Assembly: GCA_964395095.1 (NCBI GenBank)
Contig: CAYMZZ010000009.1
Location: forward strand, 124,001-188,000
From: CAYMZZ01 sp964395095
GTDB lineage: Bacteria > Bacteroidota > Bacteroidia > Chitinophagales > Chitinophagaceae
Direction of reading: 5' to 3'
Length of the DNA: 64,000 nt
The notes under the pieces were generated by a model that saw nothing but the letters and a program-made list of their open reading frames with translations, searched no databases and was not told where the DNA came from. Shown here in pieces: positions 57,631 to 64,000 of this stretch (positions within the stretch are counted from its first letter, which is position 1; each line of letters starts with the position of its first letter). The translations under genes were made by a program, and so were the position numbers.

Positions 57631-58721
57631 AACCGAGCCACATGACACGTCCCCTGTTCTTAATAATCCTGCTGGTAGTTTGCGGCAGCCTTCTGGTTTC
57701 TTTTCTGAAACCGGAGGAACCGGCCGATCGTTTACGCAGAATATACAGCGGACCGGTTCATAAATGGCCTGCCCCCCTGGTAAATGAGTCTGTGAAATGG
57801 CAGGAGTTGGGCTTGCTCCCCCGCAGCCCCCTGGCAGGCGCAGAGGATTCGTTCCGGCACATGATTGAGTTGGGAAAGATCCTGTTCTTTGATCCACGAC
57901 TAAGCGGATCCGGCACCATCAGTTGTGCCACCTGTCACCAGCCCGATAAGGCCTGGGCCGATGGTTTGGCCAAATCCATAGGTCATGAAGGGCAGATCAA
58001 TAAACGCAATGCGCCGGGACTTCATAACGTGTGGTACTACCAACGACTGTTTTGGGACGGGCGCAGCCGCGATCTCGAAGACCAGGCTTTCGCACCCATC
58101 AATAGTGAGTCGGAAATGCATGGCGATATGCGGACCCTACCTGCCAAATTGCGGAGGATCAAAGGGTATCCCGACTTGTTTGAAAATGCATATGGAACCC
58201 CAGGCATAGATCCGGATCGGATTGCGGGCGCCATCGCACAATTCCAGCGGACAATAATCAGTGCTCCATCCGCATTTGACCGTTTTCTGTCGGGTGAAAA
58301 AAAGGCCATGACGGACCAGGCCCTGCGGGGCATGCATATTTTTCGCACAAAAGCCGGCTGCATGAATTGCCATAATGGGCCGGTTTTTTCCGATAACCAG
58401 TTTCACCATAACGGACTTTCCGGCGAGGATGCGGGCCGTTATTTTGTAACACAGGATGAAGCAGACCGGGGCAAACTCAAAACGCCCTCCCTGCGCGATG
58501 TTACGCAAACAGGTCCCTGGTTGCACGACGGTTCGGTGGACAGGTTGCCGGTCATCCTGGATCATTATTCACGGCCGGTTAATGTAAAGGGAATGGACAC
58601 GCTGATCAAGCCTGTGCATCTATCGAAAAAAGAGAAAGCGGAACTGCTGGCTTTCCTCGAATCCATTTCGGCTCCGGCTCTCCCCTTTGTCCACCCCAGG
58701 CTCCCTGATTTTAATCAATAG
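57627..58721 (+). CDS. di-haem cytochrome-c peroxidase (MauG/CcpA family)
   Basis: The protein has 364 residues with N-terminal anchor or signal (LFLIILLVVCGSLLVSF). Two haem c motifs are present: Cys100-Ala-Thr-Cys-His104 after FFDPRLSGSGTIS, and Cys245-Met-Asn-Cys-His249. FFDPRLS, LHNVWYYQRLFWDGR and FKTPSLRDVTQTGPWLHDG-type segments are all family hallmarks (here KLKTPSLRDVTQTGPWLHDG). It reduces hydrogen peroxide in the periplasm with electrons from a cytochrome, or oxidises a protein substrate as MauG does. Coupling to a nitroreductase is unusual. Confidence 0.95.
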   Translation: MKPSHMTRPLFLIILLVVCGSLLVSFLKPEEPADRLRRIYSGPVHKWPAPLVNESVKWQELGLLPRSPLAGAEDSFRHMIELGKILFFDPRLSGSGTISCATCHQPDKAWADGLAKSIGHEGQINKRNAPGLHNVWYYQRLFWDGRSRDLEDQAFAPINSESEMHGDMRTLPAKLRRIKGYPDLFENAYGTPGIDPDRIAGAIAQFQRTIISAPSAFDRFLSGEKKAMTDQALRGMHIFRTKAGCMNCHNGPVFSDNQFHHNGLSGEDAGRYFVTQDEADRGKLKTPSLRDVTQTGPWLHDGSVDRLPVILDHYSRPVNVKGMDTLIKPVHLSKKEKAELLAFLESISAPALPFVHPRLPDFNQ

Positions 58722-58741
58722 GCCATCAGGCGGATTATTGC

Positions 58742-58749
58742 TATTTTTG
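58742..58749 (+). promoter_or_regulatory. -7 promoter element for the DUF4920 gene
   Basis: TATTTTTG fits TANNTTTG exactly, 37 nt before the start codon. The expected TTTG at -33 is not seen. Confidence 0.4.
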
Positions 58750-58786
58750 TCCGTTCATATTCAAAAACATTATAACCTTATTTGAC

Positions 58787-59260
58787 ATGAAGAAATGGAT
58801 GCTTAGCCTGGCTTTTTCGGCCCTGGCAATTGGCGCAATAGCACAACCCCCTGCCGGTGAAGCCAAACCAGGCGAATGGTATGGCCAGAAAGTGAGCGAA
58901 GATGGCGCAATAGCCATGGCAGATTTGCCGGCCATGCTGGAAAAAAACCAGAGCCTCGATACAAAAGTGAAAGCTACAATCGTGGAGGTATGTCCCAAAA
59001 AAGGCTGCTGGCTGAAATTGCAGGTAAACGACAGCACCACCGCGATGGTAAAAATGAAAGATTATGCCTTCTTCCTGCCCGTGGCTGCCAAAGGCAAAAC
59101 GGTGGTGATTGATGGCAATGTGCAACTAAAGACCATCTCCGTAGCGGAACTGAAGCATTATGCCGAAGACGCGAAAAAATCACAGGCGGAAATTGATGCC
59201 ATCACCAAACCCGAAAAGGAGATCAGGGTGACGGCGAAGGGGATTACAGTGGTGGAGTGA
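58787..59260 (+). CDS. DUF4920 exported protein
   Basis: The protein has 157 residues with a signal peptide MKKWMLSLAFSALAIGAIAQ. DUF4920 features are visible: WYGQKVSEDGAIAMADLPAML, VKATIVEVCPKKGCWLKLQV with the two Cys, and AFFLPVAAKGKTVVIDGNVQ. The Cys pair in CPKKGC could bind metal or form a disulphide. The family is often found beside copper or iron genes. It precedes the PepSY-TonB-HmuY group. Confidence 0.92.
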   Translation: MKKWMLSLAFSALAIGAIAQPPAGEAKPGEWYGQKVSEDGAIAMADLPAMLEKNQSLDTKVKATIVEVCPKKGCWLKLQVNDSTTAMVKMKDYAFFLPVAAKGKTVVIDGNVQLKTISVAELKHYAEDAKKSQAEIDAITKPEKEIRVTAKGITVVE

Positions 59261-59271
59261 TGTCTGTGGAG

Positions 59272-59384
59272 TTGTAAGTTTTAAGTTGTAAGTTGTAAGT
59301 GGGGAGATTTAGTAGCATTTATTTTAATGTAATAAGTCATTTGCTACATACTACGACTTAAAACTTAAAACTTACAACTTAAAA
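59272..59384. repeat. inverted pair of heptad arrays
   Basis: Four plus-oriented units (TTGTAAG, TTTTAAG, TTGTAAG, TTGTAAG; 59272-59299) begin 11 nt after the DUF4920 stop. Four minus-oriented units (CTTAAAA, CTTAAAA, CTTACAA, CTTAAAA; 59357-59384) lie 57 nt further on. The arms are near-perfect complements, so the transcript could fold into a long hairpin. Confidence 0.88.
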
Positions 59385-59442
59385 CTTCCCTATTCCGCAA
59401 CCTCTTTTCCCGATTTCGACACAGCTCTCCTTTCCCCGGTTT

Positions 59443-59450
59443 TACATTTG
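59443..59450 (+). promoter_or_regulatory. -7 promoter element of the PepSY gene
   Basis: TACATTTG matches TANNTTTG exactly, 56 nt upstream of the start codon at 59506. No convincing -33 element is present. Confidence 0.45.
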
Positions 59451-59505
59451 CCCTCGCTTTTTAGATTCCATCGTTTGTGAATCTGTGAGGCAGATATAGA
59501 ACCCC

Positions 59506-60660
59506 ATGAATTTCAGGAAACTTGTAGGAAAAATTCATCTCTGGCTGGGACTTGGTTCCGGCCTTATTGTGGTATTCCTGGGCATTACCGGATGTATTCT
59601 CGCTTTTGAGGTGGAAATCCGCAGTTGGACCCAGCCTTATCAATATACGGCTCACCAGGATCGGCCTTATTTGCCTCCCAGTGTGCTGCGTGAAGCGGCT
59701 TCCCCCAAGATGATGTCGGGAAAGACATTGGTCATCACCTACCCGGGCCAGGGCAAGTCTGCCGTCGCCGCCTATTACGATAAGCAGAACTACGAACTGG
59801 TTTACCTTAATCCTTATACGGGAGAGGTGCTGAAGCATAAGGATATGACCCGCGATTTTTTCCGCGTGGTGCTCAATGGTCATTTCTATTTATGGTTGCC
59901 GGCGCATATTGGCCAGCCCATTGTGGCTTCTGCCACGCTCATCTTTTTGCTGTTGATGATCAGTGGTCTTATACTCTGGTGGCCCCGCAATAAAGCCGCA
60001 CGCAAGCAACGTTTTTCCATTAAATGGACGGCTCGCTGGCGCCGAAAAAACTACGACCTGCACAATGTGCTGGGTTTTTATATGACCTGGGTGGCCATCA
60101 TTATTGCGATCACCGGCCTGGTTTGGGGCTTTGAGTGGTTTGCCCGCTCTGTGTACTGGGTTAGCAGCGGCGGCAAAAAGATGGAAGCACATGCCCATCC
60201 ACATTCCGACACGACACAACTGGCTTCAAAGGCGAATATGGCCGATTACCTCTGGGCGCAACACGAGCCCATGGTGGAGGAAAATGAAAGCCTGGGCGTT
60301 TATTTCGCCAACCTGCCCGACGATGCCATCGAAATTGTAATCAACCATCGCCCCGGCACCTATTATAATTCCGATTATTACCATTTTGATCAATATACCG
60401 GTCAGCTTCTCAAAGCTCCAGGCTCCTATGATGGGGCATTCCAGGATGCGGCGGTGGCCGACAAGATCAAGCGCATGAATTACGATATACATGTGGGCGC
60501 CATACTGGGCCTGCCTGGTAAATTACTGGCTTTCTTTGCCAGCCTGATCGCCGCCAGCCTACCCATTACCGGATTCTGTATCTGGTGGGGGCGCCGTAAA
60601 AAAGCCAGACCGGCTATCGCTGCCCGAAGCGTACAGCCCTCACTGGTGCCGGCGTCATAA
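59506..60660 (+). CDS. PepSY-associated membrane protein (iron-uptake reductase type)
   Basis: The protein has 384 residues with four membrane helices, at about 11-33 (IHLWLGLGSGLIVVFLGITGCILAF), 137-160, 190-215 and 335-358. The PepSY region in the first periplasmic loop includes YLNPYTGEVLKHKDMTRDFFRVVLNGHFYLWLP, and a second copy is NSDYYHFDQYTGQLLK. Conserved His in helices (KIHLWLG, DLHNVLGFYMTW) could bind haem b, as suggested for PiuB-like proteins that reduce ferric siderophores. It is followed by a TonB receptor and HmuY, in keeping with iron or haem uptake. Confidence 0.93.
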   Translation: MNFRKLVGKIHLWLGLGSGLIVVFLGITGCILAFEVEIRSWTQPYQYTAHQDRPYLPPSVLREAASPKMMSGKTLVITYPGQGKSAVAAYYDKQNYELVYLNPYTGEVLKHKDMTRDFFRVVLNGHFYLWLPAHIGQPIVASATLIFLLLMISGLILWWPRNKAARKQRFSIKWTARWRRKNYDLHNVLGFYMTWVAIIIAITGLVWGFEWFARSVYWVSSGGKKMEAHAHPHSDTTQLASKANMADYLWAQHEPMVEENESLGVYFANLPDDAIEIVINHRPGTYYNSDYYHFDQYTGQLLKAPGSYDGAFQDAAVADKIKRMNYDIHVGAILGLPGKLLAFFASLIAASLPITGFCIWWGRRKKARPAIAARSVQPSLVPAS

Positions 60661-60903
60661 AACTGTCAGATTCCCCTTTTCGTAAAATTGATTTCCCGAT
60701 ACGGTTATTCTGTACAACAACAGCCGTCCAATTTTACCATTGCTAAGTATCCGGAAAAAATGATTTCCGTCAGGTGCCTGCCTGATTGATGCCGGAAGCT
60801 TGTCAAATCCCTGTAAAAGAATCAATGATGTTGCCGTTCATGACAATCGCATGAGAATTCATGAGCTTTTGTCACAGATATTTGCCACCGCAAAATTTGC
60901 AGC

Positions 60904-62946
60904 ATGAAAAAGAATTTGCTTTTCGCTATTTTGTTCATTACCGGACCGGGTGCCATGGCGCAACAGGATAGTTCCGTGTTGGCCCAGGAGTTGAAGGAAG
61001 TGGTGATAACCGGGCAGTACCGTCCCCAGTCGGTAAAACAGTCGGTGTACCAGGTGCGGGTGATCAATCGCGACCGCATTGAGAAACAGGCTGCTACCCA
61101 ATTGCAGGATATACTGGCCAATGAGTTGAATATCCGCTTTAGCCAGGATCCCGCCACGGGTGGTTCCGATATCACGATGATGGGATTGAAGGGGCAGAAT
61201 GTAAAAATCCTGATCGATGGCATGCCCCTGATCGGTAGGCAGGGTACCAGCAATGAGATCAACATCAACCAGATCGATATCAATAGTATCGAGCGGATTG
61301 AAATTGTGGAGGGCCCCATGTCGGTCATTTATGGGGCGGATGCGCTGGCAGGAGTTATCAATATCATTACCAGGAAAACAAAGGCGGCAAAGATTTCGGT
61401 GCAGGCGCGCCTGCACGAGGAAACCGTGGGCGATGAATATGGCATTTCACAGGGAATACATAACCAGTCGTTGGCTTTCCAGTATCGGCAGAAGGGGTGG
61501 GACGCCGGTGCCGGTTTCACCCACAATTATTTTGGTGGCTGGCAGGATACGGCCATAGGCCGCGAACTGGCCTGGCATAAGAAAGACCAGCGACTGGGTC
61601 ATGCCTACCTGGGCTATCACAATAGTAAATTCAACCTTCGTTACCGTATCGATGCGCTGGATGAAATCATTACCAATCCCGGCAATTTCGAGGAGCAACC
61701 CCAGCCCGGTGCCATTGATCGCTTTGCCCGCGACCAGGAATACCTCTCGCAACGCATCATGCACCAGCTTCAGGGTAGCTATTTTGTAAATGGTCAACTC
61801 AGCTTCAACGGGCAGGCCGCCTACACCCGCTATAGCCGCCAGGTTTATTCCACCTTGCTGAGCCATGATAAAGGCCAACGCTATATCGACCGTTCGCCCG
61901 GCTCCCAGGGCGATATCCGCTTCCACGGATTCAGTTTGCGCGCCACCGCGCTCTATACGGTTTCCGCTTCGCTTTCCTTTCAACCCGGGGTTGACATCAA
62001 CCTCGAAAGCGGTGAAGGAGAAAGACTGAAAGAAGGTAGCAACCGGGTAAATGATTACGCTTTTTTTCTTACATCGGAGTGGAAAGCCACAAAGAACCTG
62101 AGTCTCAGGCCGGGTTTGCGCTTTATTCATAATTCCGTGTACAACGCGCCGCCACTGATTCCCTCCCTCAACGCCAAATGGCAGATGGCCAAAAATCTTG
62201 ACCTGCGTATGGCTTATGCCCGCGGTTTTCGCTCACCTTCCCTGCGCGAACTCTATTTCAATTTCTTCGATGCCAATCACCAGATCGTAGGCAACCCCGA
62301 TTTGAAGGCGGAAACCTCGCATAGCTTTACCGCCTCGTTGAGCTGGACCAAGCTGACGCCCAGACAGGTAGCATATAGCACCGTGGTAAGCGGCTATTAT
62401 AATAGCGTAAAAAATCTGATCGACTATGCCATCTCCGCCAATGACCCCAATGTATTTGAGCTGACCAATGTATCGGATAGCCGCACCGCCGGCTTCAGCC
62501 TGAGTTCCATGGTTAAATACCGGCGCTGGAACCTGGCCGTTGGCGGATCGTTTACCGGATTCTACAACGACTATTCTGAAACCGATAAGGAGCTTCCGGA
62601 ATTGCAATGGTCACCCGAATTGAATGCCAATGTTGGATACAGCATCCCGTCGATGGGTATTGATCTGAATTTGTTTTACAAATTCACGGGTCGCCGGCCA
62701 CGTTATATCGCTTCAGGAAACGAGTTTCTGCTTGCCAAACAGGATAGCTATCACTGGGCCGACTTTACGGTCAATAAAAAGCTGTTTCGCTACTTTACCC
62801 TGAATGCCGGTATCCGCAACCTGTTTGCTGTGGATCGCCTGCAAAGCAATATTGCCAATGGCGGAATTCATAGCGGAGGAACCCAAAGTATCGCCTATGG
62901 TCGCAGCTATTTTGCCGGCATCACTTTCAATTGGGATAAAAAATAA
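60904..62946 (+). CDS. TonB-dependent outer-membrane receptor, probably for haem
   Basis: The protein has 680 residues with signal peptide MKKNLLFAILFITGPGAMA. The TonB box lies near ELKEVVITGQ; the plug domain contains ATQLQDILANELNIRF, DITMMGLKGQNVKILIDGMPLIG and IERIEIVEGPMSVIYGADALAGVINIITRK. A barrel follows with FRSPSLRELYFNFFDANHQIVGNPDLKAETSHSF, the block typical of haem, cobalamin and siderophore receptors, and ends in FAGITFNW. The HmuY gene begins 28 nt downstream, which makes it a HmuR counterpart. Transport is driven by TonB-ExbBD. Confidence 0.95.
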   Translation: MKKNLLFAILFITGPGAMAQQDSSVLAQELKEVVITGQYRPQSVKQSVYQVRVINRDRIEKQAATQLQDILANELNIRFSQDPATGGSDITMMGLKGQNVKILIDGMPLIGRQGTSNEININQIDINSIERIEIVEGPMSVIYGADALAGVINIITRKTKAAKISVQARLHEETVGDEYGISQGIHNQSLAFQYRQKGWDAGAGFTHNYFGGWQDTAIGRELAWHKKDQRLGHAYLGYHNSKFNLRYRIDALDEIITNPGNFEEQPQPGAIDRFARDQEYLSQRIMHQLQGSYFVNGQLSFNGQAAYTRYSRQVYSTLLSHDKGQRYIDRSPGSQGDIRFHGFSLRATALYTVSASLSFQPGVDINLESGEGERLKEGSNRVNDYAFFLTSEWKATKNLSLRPGLRFIHNSVYNAPPLIPSLNAKWQMAKNLDLRMAYARGFRSPSLRELYFNFFDANHQIVGNPDLKAETSHSFTASLSWTKLTPRQVAYSTVVSGYYNSVKNLIDYAISANDPNVFELTNVSDSRTAGFSLSSMVKYRRWNLAVGGSFTGFYNDYSETDKELPELQWSPELNANVGYSIPSMGIDLNLFYKFTGRRPRYIASGNEFLLAKQDSYHWADFTVNKKLFRYFTLNAGIRNLFAVDRLQSNIANGGIHSGGTQSIAYGRSYFAGITFNWDKK

Positions 62947-62974
62947 ATTCATCACAACCGATAATCAAATTGCA

Positions 62975-64000
62975 ATGAACTCATTCAATATGCTTCGTAC
63001 TGGTACTATTGTTATGGCTTCCATTCTCCTCTTCAGCGCCTGCCGGAAGAAGGATGCTGGCCTGCCGGAAGCGGACAACCTGGTAAATTTTGAAAGCAGC
63101 GCGCAGGGAATGCCGGCCACTGAAAACAGTATCCAGATCAAATTGAAACTCTCGCGTGCGGTTACTCAAAATGTACCGGTGATCGTCAACCTGACGCAAC
63201 AGGGTGTGGAATATGGCACTGATTTCACCAGTAGTCCGGCTGCGGTGGATGGCATCATTCAAACCCAGATTCCTTCGGGGAATAATGAGGCCGTGGTTAC
63301 GATCAACAAAGTACCGGGCGCCCTTTTTGATGGCGATGAGAAACTGGTACTGGATATCTATAGCTCTGGTTCGCCTGTGATCATCGGCTCCGCCAGACAA
63401 TTGGTCCTCAGTTTCGCCGAGCTGGTAGCCAGTACGGGTACCGCCACCATTGACGGGGGTGGTACGTTTTATCCCAACAAGGTATTTATCGACCTGAGCG
63501 CCAACCGCCAAACGGCGGTCAACCGCAATACCTGGGACCTGGGATTCTATACCGGCGCCGACTTTCGAGTGGTGCTCAATTCCTCGTCGGCCATGATGGC
63601 GAAGCAAATTGACAAGAATGATCTAACACAGGTAACTGCTGCCGACACGGTGGGCTTTTCATCCGAAGTGGCTTTCAGTCAAACCATGCCTGTTCCCTCT
63701 GCCCTGGCTTATATTGATCATCCTTCCGGCGACCTGACCCGCACGGCCATCGCGGAAATTGCCGGTAATGCCGCCGACAACAAAGTGTATATAGTAAATC
63801 GTGGTTGGGCGCCCGGCAATCCGGCTACTGCGAGGGGTTGGAAAAAAATCCGGATCATTCGTAATGCCAATGGTGGTTATACCTTACAACATGCCGATAT
63901 TGCCGCAACCAGCTTCCAGGAAATCAATGTCGCCAAAGACGCCGCCTATTTCTTCCGTTATATTTCATTTGAAACAGGCGCGGTGAATGTAGAGCCACAA
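62975..64000 (+). CDS. HmuY-family haem-binding lipoprotein with Calx-beta-like N-terminal domain (3' end outside window)
   Basis: The frame is open for 342 codons to the window edge. ATG 62975 begins a lipoprotein signal (LLFSACRKKD). Residues 37-135 resemble a Calx-beta/immunoglobulin-like strand pattern (VNFESSAQGMPATENSIQI, VPVIVNLTQQGVEYGTDF, FDGDEKLVLDIYSSG). From about residue 150 comes the HmuY domain: TWDLGFYTGADFRVVLNSSSAM, then NKVYIVNRGW and GWKKIRIIRNANGGYTLQHADI. HmuY proteins take haem from host or environmental haem proteins and pass it to HmuR. The extra domain is unlike the classical short HmuY of Porphyromonas. Twenty-eight nt separate it from the receptor gene. Confidence 0.9.
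   Translation, partial: MNSFNMLRTGTIVMASILLFSACRKKDAGLPEADNLVNFESSAQGMPATENSIQIKLKLSRAVTQNVPVIVNLTQQGVEYGTDFTSSPAAVDGIIQTQIPSGNNEAVVTINKVPGALFDGDEKLVLDIYSSGSPVIIGSARQLVLSFAELVASTGTATIDGGGTFYPNKVFIDLSANRQTAVNRNTWDLGFYTGADFRVVLNSSSAMMAKQIDKNDLTQVTAADTVGFSSEVAFSQTMPVPSALAYIDHPSGDLTRTAIAEIAGNAADNKVYIVNRGWAPGNPATARGWKKIRIIRNANGGYTLQHADIAATSFQEINVAKDAAYFFRYISFETGAVNVEPQ

Overview
The window looks like chromosomal DNA of a Bacteroidota bacterium, most probably a Chitinophagaceae-type member of the Chitinophagales. The lineage is inferred from gene content, not from a search. Supporting signs are a SusC/SusD pair, a HmuY-type haem lipoprotein, a type IX secretion sorting tail, a two-component kinase with a ligand-binding propeller, promoters of the TTTG / TANNTTTG type, a tRNA gene without an encoded CCA end, and many SPII lipoproteins.

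Layout. Positions 1-6.6 kb hold housekeeping and hypothetical genes (end of an M48-like gene, a caspase-like lipoprotein, a TPR protein, a nucleoid-associated protein, a VOC protein, tRNA-Arg(CCT)), separated by dense intergenic repeats. Positions 6.7-10.3 kb form a minus-strand surface block: a T9SS-tailed protein, three paralogous lipocalin-like lipoproteins and a repetitive surface protein. Positions 11.9-33 kb are one amino-sugar/glycan utilisation locus. It contains a ROK regulator, N-acylglucosamine 2-epimerase, an FAD oxidoreductase, SusC, SusD, a NagX-like membrane acyltransferase, a GH92 protein, two GHL10 glycosidase-like proteins, a sodium:solute symporter, an SGNH esterase, a DUF4434 protein, a NAGPA-type phosphodiester glycosidase and a YkuD-like L,D-transpeptidase homologue. 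An identical 18-bp near-palindrome lies in both divergent promoter regions of this locus and is a good candidate for the ROK operator. A LytTR regulator and its propeller-type histidine kinase follow.

Positions 37-49.5 kb are accessory single genes: an amidohydrolase, a DinB protein, an ankyrin protein, a methyltransferase, an alpha/beta hydrolase, a subclass B1 metallo-beta-lactamase with all six zinc ligands, a GNAT and a class C beta-lactamase-like serine hydrolase. Positions 49.5-58.7 kb are rich in redox and stress genes: KatG behind an OxyR-like palindrome, a GlxA-type regulator, pirin, a thioredoxin-like protein, and a nitroreductase/di-haem peroxidase operon behind a textbook Bacteroidota promoter. 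Positions 58.8-64 kb hold an iron/haem uptake set: DUF4920, PepSY membrane protein, TonB-dependent receptor and HmuY, the last running off the window.

The most unusual feature is not a gene. Tandem arrays of degenerate 7-bp units (NNNGTAA/NNCGTGA/TTTAAGN types) keep a TAA, TGA or TAG at the same place in nearly every unit. Because 7 is not a multiple of 3, three units place stops in all three frames. Eight arrays start within about 11 nt of a stop codon (sometimes using it), always in the sense direction of that gene. Some arrays enclose a REP-like element of about 80-110 bp made of three successive stem-loops. A second, unrelated palindromic tandem repeat lies at 46.7 kb.
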